Shown here: piece by piece, positions 16,167 through 25,164 of the stretch
How positions within the stretch are numbered: position 1 is the first letter of the stretch
How the letters are laid out: each line of letters opens with the position of its first letter
From: Thermoleophilum album
GTDB taxonomy: Bacteria > Actinomycetota > Thermoleophilia > Solirubrobacterales > Thermoleophilaceae
Direction of reading: 5' to 3'
DNA length: 64,000 nucleotides
NCBI RefSeq assembly: GCF_028867705.1
Contig: NZ_CP066171.1
Span: forward strand, 744,001-808,000
Notes under the pieces: generated by a model
Told to the model about the DNA's origin: nothing
Database searches by the model: none
The model's input: only the letters and a program-made list of their open reading frames with translations
Program-made: the position numbers and the translations under genes

Positions 16167-16337
16167 CGGTCCCTCCTTCGCCGGATCGACTCGCGATGCG
16201 GGCGCGCCACTTGTCGCGGTAGCGGCCACACTCCCGCGCACGTCGCGCTTAAGGCTAATTAGCACGAACGCGAGCGGTCGTCGTGCTGCGCGAACCTGCG
16301 AGGACCCACGCCCGGTTCCAGAGAGTCCCTGGGACGG

Positions 16338-16367
16338 CATCGGGGGCGGGTGATCCCGCCCCCGATG
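16338..16367. terminator. Strong 13-base-pair hairpin, probable terminator
   Basis: CATCGGGGGCGGG and CCCGCCCCCGATG form a perfect 13-base stem around TGAT. It lies 32 bases past the stop of the exported-protein gene and before the hydroxylase gene on the same strand. There is no T-run, so it would be a GC-rich, T-poor terminator or an mRNA-stabilising hairpin. Confidence 0.6.
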
Positions 16368-16402
16368 GTCAGCGTCGACTCTATGGTCCGCGTCGACTCT
16401 AG
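16367..16402. repeat. Two tandem 18-base repeats
   Basis: GGTCAGCGTCGACTCTAT and GGTCCGCGTCGACTCTAG follow each other directly, with two differences. The second copy includes the stop codon of the exported-protein gene. Likely a small local duplication. Confidence 0.65.
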
Positions 16403-16914
16403 TGCCCCATGCTCATGCCACCGCCCGACGAACCGGCCCCGCCACCTGCCCGCGGCACGACGATCGTCTTGGTTGCGGCGACCACCTTTCCCTTGCGCAC
16501 GTAGTCGCCGTGGTCGTTGCCGTTAAGGGTGACCCGCACCGTGTGCTTGCCAGGCGGCAGCAAGTCGGCTTTCAGGTAGTACCAAGGTCCGTACAGCCGT
16601 GTGATCTTCTGGCCGTCGATGTAGAGATGGGCGTGGCCTTCGCCAGGGCGGTGCTTGCCGTTGACGCGCTGCGGCGCCCAGCGGAACTTGCGCGTCCGCA
16701 CCTCGAGGTTCCAGCCGGACATAGCATCTTTGTGCAACCGGATTGCCACCTTCATTCCCGTGGGTGCGGGATGCGTCTTTGTGGACTCGTGTCCGGTGGC
16801 GATACCGGTCGCGGCGAACAGAACCCCTGCCGCACAGACGGCAGCGATCGCCACTCGCCGGTGGGTGCGCACCGTTCCGCCGCGCACGAAGGAACGCGAA
16901 AACGAGAGTTGCAC
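16399..16914 (-). CDS. Exported protein with Met/His-rich end, possible metal binding
   Basis: A 171-residue exported protein. The GTG at 16914 follows GGAGGAAAGG. An N-terminal signal (VAIAAVCAAGVLFAATGIATG) is followed by a single beta-rich domain. That domain holds GHAHLYIDGQKITRLYGPWY and LPPGKHTVRVTLNGNDHGDY. The C-terminus is Gly-rich and ends GGGMSMGH. The HAH, NDHGDY and MSMGH groups could bind copper or another metal; this is inference. It follows a four-helix membrane protein gene by about 90 bases on the same strand, probably one operon behind the palindrome at 17609. Confidence 0.75.
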   Translation of the reverse strand: MQLSFSRSFVRGGTVRTHRRVAIAAVCAAGVLFAATGIATGHESTKTHPAPTGMKVAIRLHKDAMSGWNLEVRTRKFRWAPQRVNGKHRPGEGHAHLYIDGQKITRLYGPWYYLKADLLPPGKHTVRVTLNGNDHGDYVRKGKVVAATKTIVVPRAGGGAGSSGGGMSMGH

Positions 16915-17003
16915 TGTGCCTTTCCTCCTCGTCGAGGTTGGACCTTCCCGCTGCTGGGCACAGAGCACCCGACGGATTGCCGGCGCGAGCCTCAGGCTCG
17001 CGG

Positions 17004-17603
17004 CTAACTCGCGGGGCTCTGGCAGCAGGCTGGAGGAGGCCCGCGCGGCTGCGGTGCTAGACGGTCGCGAAAGCTCGGTGGTGCGCCAGGCGCTGCTGAT
17101 ACGCCCACGAGGAGCGGCCGCAAGGAAGGCGCGGCGACCGGCTCGAGCGGTAGCTGGGCGCTCCGACAGAAGAGTCCTGTGGCACCGGCAAGCGCACCGA
17201 GGGCGCAAGCGACCACCGGACCCACCCAGCCACCGTGGGCGAAGACATAGCTCGTGATCGCGCTCCCACTGGCTAACGCCTCGACGGTCTCCTGAGCGAG
17301 GTAGACGAGGAGCGCGGAGAGCGAAGAAGCGGCGACCAGCCTCGCGCCGCCTTGGGATCGCCGGTTGCTGTGCGGTGGGCGTAGCGCGTAGGCGACGATC
17401 GCCCCGCAGGCTGTCGCGAACAGCGCCACCGCGACGAGGTCGAGCGGAGCCAAGTACCCGTGTGGGCGATCCGCCGCGACAGCAGGGCCGGCGAGCCGGT
17501 AGCGGAGCTCGTGGGCGATCAGAGCGGCGGCGAACGGCGCGACGGCGATCCACGACCTGGGCAGCCGACCGGCACGCCTTTCCCGCAGCGCCACGTTACG
17601 CAC
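17004..17603 (-). CDS. Membrane protein, about four helices, partner of the exported protein
   Basis: A 199-residue protein read from a GTG at 17603. Hydrophobic segments are WIAVAPFAAALIAHELRY, LAPLDLVAVALFATACGAIVAYAL, LVAASSLSALLVYLAQETV and WVGPVVACALGALAGATGLF. The tail is rich in Pro, Arg and Ser with two Cys (PPPACCQSPAS). It is the first gene of the pair with the exported protein at 16399-16914. A perfect palindrome ends six bases from its start, so the transcript leader must be very short. I do not recognise the family. The Cys tail and the Met/His partner hint at metal handling. Confidence 0.65.
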   Translation of the reverse strand: MRNVALRERRAGRLPRSWIAVAPFAAALIAHELRYRLAGPAVAADRPHGYLAPLDLVAVALFATACGAIVAYALRPPHSNRRSQGGARLVAASSLSALLVYLAQETVEALASGSAITSYVFAHGGWVGPVVACALGALAGATGLFCRSAQLPLEPVAAPSLRPLLVGVSAAPGAPPSFRDRLAPQPRGPPPACCQSPAS

Positions 17604-17608
17604 TGAGT

Positions 17609-17626
17609 GTTTTTGTACACAAAAAC
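17609..17626. promoter_or_regulatory. Palindromic operator candidate
   Basis: GTTTTTGTACACAAAAAC has 8-base perfect arms around AC. It ends six bases before the GTG of the membrane protein gene, where a repressor would block transcription. The core TTGTACACAA is AT-rich in a GC-rich region. The regulator is unknown. Confidence 0.5.
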
Positions 17627-17976
17627 GACCGCGCAGGTCAGCACGGTCGGCTTTTACCTGTGCTCACTGTCCGTGTCTCGCCCTAAACGGCTCCCCGGGC
17701 TCAGTCGTGCAGCGGCCGCTCGAGCATCTCAACCGCTTCTAGAGCGCCACACGCGGCGTATAGGAACCTGCAACGCGGTCATTGTTCGTCGCAGCGGCTG
17801 CTGCATGACCGCTGACTCGAGCCGGTCGAGAGGCGAGAGCAGGAGAGATCTACGAAGTCCCTAGAGCCGAGTGTTCATGCGGTCTTCGGACCTCAGCTTC
17901 AGCCGCCCCACACACGTGCCTACCGGGATCTTGCACACGGCAGCTGACGCCATCAGGATGAGGTAAGCCAAGGTGA
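17627..17976. other. Intergenic stretch with no gene, left edge of accessory region
   Basis: About 350 bases between the membrane-protein operon promoter and the unknown gene at 17977. CGACCG and CGGTCG at 17626-17650 can pair to form a weak hairpin with T-runs on both sides. I found no reading frame, tRNA fragment, integrase site or repeat that would define an island end. Confidence 0.45.
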
Positions 17977-18855
17977 TCAGTCGAGTTCGAGCTGCTCGAC
18001 CTCGAAGGGGATCTCGTCGTGCGATAGGACGACCGTGGCCTGCACCTCGGTGACGTCATGGATGTTCGGGTGGACCGAGTAGTCGCCGTCGCGGGTGAAG
18101 TGGTTGAGCGCCTTGGCGAGCCGGTTCTTCACCGCTTCAACGTCCTCTTCGGCGACCTTGTGCCGCTCACGGCGCGATGGATCCAGTAGCACCATGAGGC
18201 TGCAGTAGCTCTTGCCGGGTGACCAGTTCAGTCCGATGAACGCGATTGACGAGAAGACACCGGCGAAGCCCTCCTTCTGGCGGACGCGTTTGAGCGCGCT
18301 CTCGATCGGCCGAATAACCTGGCGCTCGATCTCATCTGGGAACGGCTTGCGGCCGAAGCGGTCGCCGAGGAAGTCCAGGAGGTCGTCGCGCTTGGGGCCG
18401 GAGAGCGGACACGGGATCCGCTCGATGTGAGGGGACAGCAGCGCGGTCTTCTCGAGGCTTGAGAGCACCCGCATGTCGACGACGAGGTTCTGCTGGTGCT
18501 CGTGCCCTTCGATCGGCGGATACGCGAAGAAGCGGGTGCTCATGTTGTCGGCCGCTTCGCGATACGTGGTCTCCTCCACTTCCGTTAGCGGAGCGACGAT
18601 GACGTACGGCTCGGTGTCCGGCATCCGCCGCAGGTCGCAGTCCTGGGAGACGATGACGCACAGTCCGCTCGGCAGCTGTGTCTCCATCGTCATCACGGGC
18701 TCATCGTGAGGGACGCCCTCGACCTCGTGCGGGTACGACGGCGTGTCGGGTGAGTAGAGCCGTACCGATTTCGCGACGTCGAGCACGTCGCCCTGGTGGA
18801 GATCCTTGACGAGCGCCCTGAGATCGTTCGGGTCTAGCTCGTGCGAGAGCTCCAC
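17977..18855 (-). CDS. Unknown soluble protein with SQDCD motif
   Basis: A 292-residue soluble protein read from a GTG at 18855, with AAGGAG nine bases before it. The N-terminal part reads DLHQGDVLDV and then GLCVIVSQDCDLRRMPD, followed by YVIVAPLTEVEE. A later part has FSSIAFIGLNWSPGKSYCSLMVLLDPSR and an acidic C-terminus ending VEQLELD. Proteins with a (V/I)SQ.CD motif occur as uncharacterised genes near defence and mobile regions, as I recall, but I cannot name the family. A short open frame ends directly at its ribosome site. It is divergent from the metal-resistance pair. Function unknown. Confidence 0.75.
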   Translation of the reverse strand: MELSHELDPNDLRALVKDLHQGDVLDVAKSVRLYSPDTPSYPHEVEGVPHDEPVMTMETQLPSGLCVIVSQDCDLRRMPDTEPYVIVAPLTEVEETTYREAADNMSTRFFAYPPIEGHEHQQNLVVDMRVLSSLEKTALLSPHIERIPCPLSGPKRDDLLDFLGDRFGRKPFPDEIERQVIRPIESALKRVRQKEGFAGVFSSIAFIGLNWSPGKSYCSLMVLLDPSRRERHKVAEEDVEAVKNRLAKALNHFTRDGDYSVHPNIHDVTEVQATVVLSHDEIPFEVEQLELD

Positions 18856-18867
18856 GCCGGCTGCTCC

Positions 18868-19018
18868 TTAGACCTCGCCCCCGTGCCCGACGATGAAGCG
18901 GCTGGAGCCCTTGATCCCGATGAACGGGATGGGTGCCACGGTTTCGCCCTGTGCGGCGCGCGCCTCGGCGATGGACGCACGCGTGATGCCGCGGCGCCGG
19001 CTACGACCGCGGCGCAGC
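18868..19018 (-). other. Short open frame without a start codon, possible gene remnant
   Basis: Directly before the gene at 17977-18855 a frame runs leftward and stops at TAA (18868-18870), which is fused to the next gene's AAGGAG site. The last part reads ETVAPIPFIGIKGSSRFIV, which looks protein-like. No ATG, GTG or TTG was found in a useful place. It may be a decayed gene or antitoxin-sized remnant. Confidence 0.25.
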
Positions 19019-19044
19019 GGAGCGGCCGGCGGCGGTGAGAACGT

Positions 19045-19085
19045 ATGAGCGTCGAGTCATGTCTAAAGCATTACCAGACGCTCAT
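19045..19085. promoter_or_regulatory. Interrupted inverted repeat in the cmtR/ctpG promoter region
   Basis: ATGAGCGTC (19045-19053) and GACGCTCAT (19077-19085) are perfect inverted copies, 23 bases apart. They lie 48-88 bases before the regulator start, close to the AT-rich stretch ATTCGTGTATAGTCATACG. They may form the operator of the ArsR-type regulator. Confidence 0.4.
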
Positions 19086-19103
19086 ATTCGTGTATAGTCA
19101 TAC

Positions 19104-19155
19104 GTGATGAGTTTTTCCACGGAGGTTCGGTGATGAGTTTTTCCACGGAGGTTCG
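19104..19155 (+). repeat. Exact 26-base tandem duplication over the cmtR start
   Basis: Bases 19104-19129 and 19130-19155 are identical and each contains GTGATGAG and the GGAGG ribosome site. Since 26 is not a multiple of three, the first copy gives an eight-codon frame (MSFSTEVR) whose TGA overlaps the start of the real gene. Confidence 0.9.
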
Positions 19156-19467
19156 CGCCGTGTTCCTGCACGGCCTGGCCGACCCGTCGCGGCTGGCGCT
19201 GGTCGAGCAGCTGGCCGACGGCAGCCGGCGTGTCTCAGACCTGGTCGACGCCACCGGGCTGACCCAGTCCAACGTGTCGCGGCATCTGTCGTGTCTGTGG
19301 GACTGCGGCCTGGTAGAGCGCGAGCGCCACGGCCGCGAGATCCACTACCGCCTCGTCGACGGCCTGGACGCGGTGCTCAGCGCCGTCGACAGCGTGCTCG
19401 AGCGGACCGCCGACCGGATCATGGCCTGCCCGCGCTACGGCGCGCTGGCCGCTCGGCGGGAGGCCGC

Positions 19468-19471
<4 letters not shown>
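19133..19471 (+). CDS. cmtR: ArsR-family cadmium/lead sensor, CmtR-like
   Basis: A 112-residue winged-helix repressor of the ArsR/SmtB family. The recognition region TQSNVSRHLSCLWDCGLV contains C54 and C58, and C99 lies near the C-terminus. In M. tuberculosis CmtR the metal-binding cysteines are C57, C61 and C102, which have the same spacing. Cd(II) or Pb(II) binding should release the protein from DNA. The start is the ATG at 19133 (a GTG precedes it) within the second copy of a 26-base duplication, using GGAGG of the first copy. Its stop overlaps the ATG of the P-type ATPase (ATGA), so the two are translated together. Confidence 0.9.
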
Positions 19472-21408
<1,937 letters not shown>

Positions 21409-21419
21409 GTCTCAGACGG

Positions 21420-23157
21420 TCAGAACGGCATGTCGTCGAGGTCGTCGACGTCGACCTCAGCGGCGTCCTTGCCGGGCTGGTCCTCGCGGTGGTCTTCGGT
21501 CTCGCCGGGCAGCTCGGGCGGCACGACCGGCGGCTCCTCGGGTTCCGCCGGATCGTCGGCGACGGCATCGGGGCTGAGCGCCAACGGCACGGCGGGCCCG
21601 ATGCCGAGTGCGACTGCCTTGGTGCCGAACGGCCGGTCCAGGCCGAGCTCGTGGCGCAGGTTCGCCAGCGAGCTGGCGTACCCGGTGCCGTCGTCTTCGA
21701 TGATGCGGTCGCGGTGCGGGACGCCGCGCGGCCGGCTGTCGGGCAGCCACTCCTCCCGCCAGCAGACCATGAGCCATTCGATGAGCAGCGCGGCGTTCGC
21801 GCGCAGCTGCTGGTTGTCGCGACCACGGCGCTTGGGGCGCAGCGCGTGATCGTCGGCGCCGGAACGCCAACGCACGCGCCAGTGATGATGGACGCGCTCG
21901 TAGCGGTGGTGGGAGTGACGCAGCGCGAGGTACGTCGGCGTGTCGCGCCACAGCGGAACCAGCATCCGCCAGGACACGTTGCAGCCGATGCTCTGGCGCG
22001 TCTCGCAGCCGGCCGTGATCGGCTGCAGGCACTGCACGTACAGCCGCGGGCCACGGTTGCCGCCGGCGGTGCGCGTGAACGAGATGAACCGGGTCGGAGA
22101 GCCGCAGTGCTTGCAGCGGACCACGCCGTGCCGGTCGTGCGTGTCGCAGTCCTCCATCTCGCGCTCGGGCCGCACGTTCGACGCCCGCCACGGGAACACC
22201 GACGCGACACCCAACCGGGTGTTGTGCTCAAAGGCCGGCGACACCGAGTAGCCGCGATCGCCGACGACCGCGCGCGGCAGCACGCCGGTGTTCTTGGTCG
22301 CCGCGTCGAGCAGCTCCGGGTACGTGTAGTACTCCTGCGTCGACGCGGACGTGACCCGGACGGCGACCGGGGCGCCGATGAAGTGGTCGATCGCCTTGGC
22401 GTTGTAGAAGCCGACCCAGAACCGCTTGACCTTGTTGCCGCGGACGTAGGCGCGCACGCCGGCGGTCGCGTCGAGCACCGCGTACCAGCAGCCGCCAACG
22501 CGGACGCGCAGCTTCCCGTCCGAGCGGTCGATCCGGTCGGCGTCGCCGATCTCGGTATCGGGCCGCATGTCCGACGGCTCAGGCTCGGGTGTCTCGGCGT
22601 CCAGGTGCCGTTCGGCGCGAACCATCGGCGTCATCGGCCCGGCGCTTACCCGCCGGCCGCGACCGCCGTTGAACTGCGTCGCCTTGCGCGCGTGACACGG
22701 CGAGCTGAATGAGGGTGGAGGCGACCTGTTCCATCGCCGCGATCACCGCAGGGTGCTCAAGCTCGGCAAAGCGCCGCTGGCACAACGCGTAGCTCGGCCG
22801 CTCCTTGAACCCCGACGAGCGCCAGATCGACCGGCCGGCGGTCTGCCACCACGGACGCACGTCCGGATGACGGCTGAAGACGAACGCCAGGTACGCGAGC
22901 TCGAAGCGGCCGGCGCCGCGAGGTCGCCCGAACCCGCTGCCTGCTTCCTTGGCTGCCTCCTCGACTGCTTGGTAGAGCGGGTCGAGCAGGCGGTGCGGCG
23001 GCCCCTCGTAGCGGCGCAGGGTCCGGATCACCCATACCGGATTGAAGATGTGGGCGTGGGTCTTGAATTTCGTCGCGTCCTGCAGCCACTCAGGAGCGTG
23101 GCGGTCGAGGGCCAATGTTCGAGTCTCTTCCGGGGCGGTCGCGGTGGAGGCGAACAT
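21420..23157 (-). pseudogene. DDE-type transposase in two frames, with zinc ribbon and SSB-like tail
   Basis: Two overlapping frames together look like one transposase. The first (ATG at 23157 to about 22700) reads MFASTATAPEETRTLALDR and has a helical N-terminal domain. The second, shifted +1, runs from about 22700 to 21420. It holds candidate catalytic acids in YAVLDATAG, VVGDRGYS and YERVHHHW. A zinc ribbon (RCKHCG with a later pair of Cys) is inserted before the last one. The C-terminus is acidic and ends DVDDLDDMPF, much like the SSB C-terminal tip. The frame change lies between about 22634 and 22720 and no classical slippery heptamer was seen. It may be a mutation, programmed frameshifting or two proteins. 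No clear terminal inverted repeats were found. Confidence 0.6.
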
Positions 23158-23334
23158 ACGTTCGCATACGTTGTCAGACCGGGCAGACGGACGCAAACGC
23201 CCGTTTCCGGCTGACGAGGGTGACAGCCCGCGCCGCGCGAGGGCTTCTCAGGGTGTAGCTATAGGCCCGCCCGTCCCGCGTGGACATCGCACCGGGCTGC
23301 GTTGTGTCCTGCGGCCGCGCAAGTCTCGCTCTCG

Positions 23335-24360
23335 TTGCCTCCGTTCACCGCCACTCACACCCCGCGCCAGCTGCTCGAGATCGTGCGGGCGGTCTCGTTG
23401 CACGCCGACGCTGATGCTCCGACGTCGGTCACCACGCGCGCGTGGAACGAGCACCGCGCGCCCGCCGGCTTTCCGGATGCACCGCAAGCGTTCTCCATGA
23501 CCAAACGCCTTGGCGTCTCGTGGGCGCAGCTGCTGCGTGCCGCCCACGCGCCGCCCGACGACGCGCTCCGTCAGCTACGCAACTTCCAGGCCGACAAAGG
23601 GCGCAAGGGGCTCACGCTCGCCGGCGTCTTCATCGCGCTGCGGCAGGCCGCACATCGCCTCGGTCAGACCAGTGTCAACCGCACCGATTACGTCCGCGCG
23701 CGTGATCTGATACTCGCCCCGAGCGCCAGGACCAGGCATGCGGCGACCGCGGCGCGTGCGATACCCGCGCTGACCGCGATCGACGATCTGCTGAAGCGCC
23801 ATGGTCTGAGCTGGGAGCAGGGACTCGAGCGCGCCGGATTGGAGCCGCCCGAACGCATCGTCCGAAGCGGCCTCTCACTCGAGGAGGCGGTGCGTGCGTT
23901 CGTAGAGGACACCGGCCGGCTGCCACGTTCACGACGGCAGATCTTCGACTGGGCCGACCACCGTGGTGTTGCGCTTCGACGCATCGACCGCTTCACGGAG
24001 GAGTTTCAGCGGGCGACCACGACGGTCCTGGCACAGCGGGAGCTCGACGGCCTGCCGCCGGTCGAGGTCGCGGACGCCGGCCTCCGGTTCGAGTCAGCCG
24101 CCGACGGGAGTATCGGGCCGCAGAAGGTTCGCCACCGCTGGACGCGCGAGACGCTGATCGCGGGCATGGCCCTCGCCATCCGGGAGCTTGGTCCCGGCCG
24201 GCAGCTCGACCAGCGCTCCCTCAAGCAGATCGCCGCCGACCGTCGCGATCTGCCGATCCCGTCGTACTCGGTCGTCTACCGCCATTTGCAGAAGCACCCG
24301 GACGACACCTGGGATCAGTGGCGACGCGAAGCCGAAGCACTCTCGCGGGCAAGCGCCTGA
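23335..24360 (+). CDS. Protein with repeats like those of homing-endonuclease-associated domains
   Basis: About 341 residues with no clear enzyme motif. At least three or four units of about 70 residues are visible. Each has a helical start and a Trp-containing end: RLGVSWAQLLRAA, HGLSWEQGLERAGL and DDTWDQWRREAEAL. In between come pieces such as RLPRSRRQIFDWADHRGV and IPSYSVVYRHLQKH. This pattern resembles the HNH-associated helix-turn-helix repeats that bind DNA, but no HNH nuclease is attached. The start is uncertain: a TTG at 23335 or 23302. The gene is divergent from the transposase with about 180 bases between starts and ends at a good terminator. It may bind the ends or promoter of the element; inference. 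Confidence 0.6.
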   Translation: MPPFTATHTPRQLLEIVRAVSLHADADAPTSVTTRAWNEHRAPAGFPDAPQAFSMTKRLGVSWAQLLRAAHAPPDDALRQLRNFQADKGRKGLTLAGVFIALRQAAHRLGQTSVNRTDYVRARDLILAPSARTRHAATAARAIPALTAIDDLLKRHGLSWEQGLERAGLEPPERIVRSGLSLEEAVRAFVEDTGRLPRSRRQIFDWADHRGVALRRIDRFTEEFQRATTTVLAQRELDGLPPVEVADAGLRFESAADGSIGPQKVRHRWTRETLIAGMALAIRELGPGRQLDQRSLKQIAADRRDLPIPSYSVVYRHLQKHPDDTWDQWRREAEALSRASA

Positions 24361-24400
24361 CGCCACGCCCACGACGCGCATCGCCCAGGCCGTCCCCCTG

Positions 24401-24426
24401 AAGTGACCGTGCCGCGGTCACTTTTT
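24401..24426 (+). terminator. Rho-independent terminator after the repeat protein
   Basis: AAGTGACCG and CGGTCACTT form a nine-base stem around TGCCG, followed by TTT. It lies 40 bases past the stop codon of the repeat-protein gene. Confidence 0.8.
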
Positions 24427-24512
24427 CCGACGTCCGCGCGGTCACCGCCAGCTATCCGGCGCGATCGCCCGCGAAGACTGGCAATTGCGCCGACCTGCCG
24501 CACGGTCAGACC

Positions 24513-24740
24513 ATGAACGACCTGACCGCTCTCGTCGTCGACGGGTACGGCTACTACCACCCCGAGTGCTGCCCGACATCCGAGACTGGCGACTCGCCCG
24601 TCGCGATGTACGACGACGACCTGGCGCACATCAGCGGAGACATCAGCTGCGAGGGGTGCATGCAGACCCTCAACGGCCACCTGACCGACTACGCCGAGCT
24701 TGCGGCCCTCAATCTGGCTCCCGGCCCCGGACGGCCGTAG
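24513..24740 (+). CDS. Small Cys-containing protein, unknown
   Basis: A 75-residue frame from an ATG at 24513 (MNDLTALVVDGYGYYHPEC). It contains PECC and a later CEGCM, four cysteines that could bind a metal, and an acidic middle (AMYDDDLAHISGD). Composition looks protein-like, but no strong ribosome site is seen. Such small proteins are common on actinobacterial plasmids and mobile elements. Function unknown. Confidence 0.45.
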   Translation: MNDLTALVVDGYGYYHPECCPTSETGDSPVAMYDDDLAHISGDISCEGCMQTLNGHLTDYAELAALNLAPGPGRP

Positions 24741-24856
24741 AGCTCGCCGGCGCCCGTGCCATCCGGCTGACGTGATGACGTGTCGCCCGCCTGAGCGCTG
24801 CGCCAATCTCGCATAAACACTGCGATTTTCGGCTCGGTGTGTGGGAGGGCTTCCCC

Positions 24857-24876
24857 ACGGCCTCGATGGAGGCCGT
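24857..24876. other. Perfect hairpin upstream of the tRNA-Glu terminator
   Basis: ACGGCCTC and GAGGCCGT form an eight-base stem around GATG. It lies just past the terminator downstream of tRNA-Glu (minus strand) and may mark the end of the accessory region. No function is known. Confidence 0.4.
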
Positions 24877-24889
24877 TACCTGCCACGAG

Positions 24890-24913
24890 AAAGGCCCGCG
24901 TTTGCGGGCCTTT
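24890..24913 (-). terminator. Terminator downstream of tRNA-Glu
   Basis: AAAGGCCCGC and GCGGGCCTTT form a ten-base stem around GTTT, with A and T runs on both sides, so it could work in both directions. It lies about 40 bases past the 3' end of tRNA-Glu on the minus strand. Confidence 0.85.
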
Positions 24914-24951
24914 TCCGGTACTTCGTAGAACTGTTCGTAGAACTGTCCGAG

Positions 24952-25024
24952 CACCGCCACCGGGATTCGAACCCGGGTTTCCGGCGTGAGAGGCCGGCGT
25001 CCTAGTCCCCTAGACGATGGCGGC
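24952..25024 (-). tRNA. tRNA-Glu (CTC)
   Basis: The minus strand gives a 73-nucleotide tRNA. The acceptor stem GCCGCCA pairs with TGGCGGT (first pair G-U), with discriminator G. The anticodon loop CTCTCAC gives CTC, and the T-arm is CCGGGTTCGAATCCCGG. It stands at the right edge of the accessory region, but no duplicated 3' end was found that would prove an attachment site. Confidence 0.93.
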
Positions 25025-25164
25025 TTGTGAGGCTTTACGAGCAGTTGCGGCCGCTGGCCGGCAACGGTGCGTGATTTTAGCCGCCCGCGGGGCACGAGCA
25101 CCGCTCCTGCCGCCAGTGCGCCCAGCGTCGCGCGCCGCGGCGGACAATCTCTAGCCTGCTGCAG

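Noticed and set aside
24952-25024. tRNA-Glu as the attachment site of a genomic island
   Set aside because: No integrase gene and no duplicated tRNA 3' end were found near 17.6-18 kb; the accessory region's ends remain undefined.
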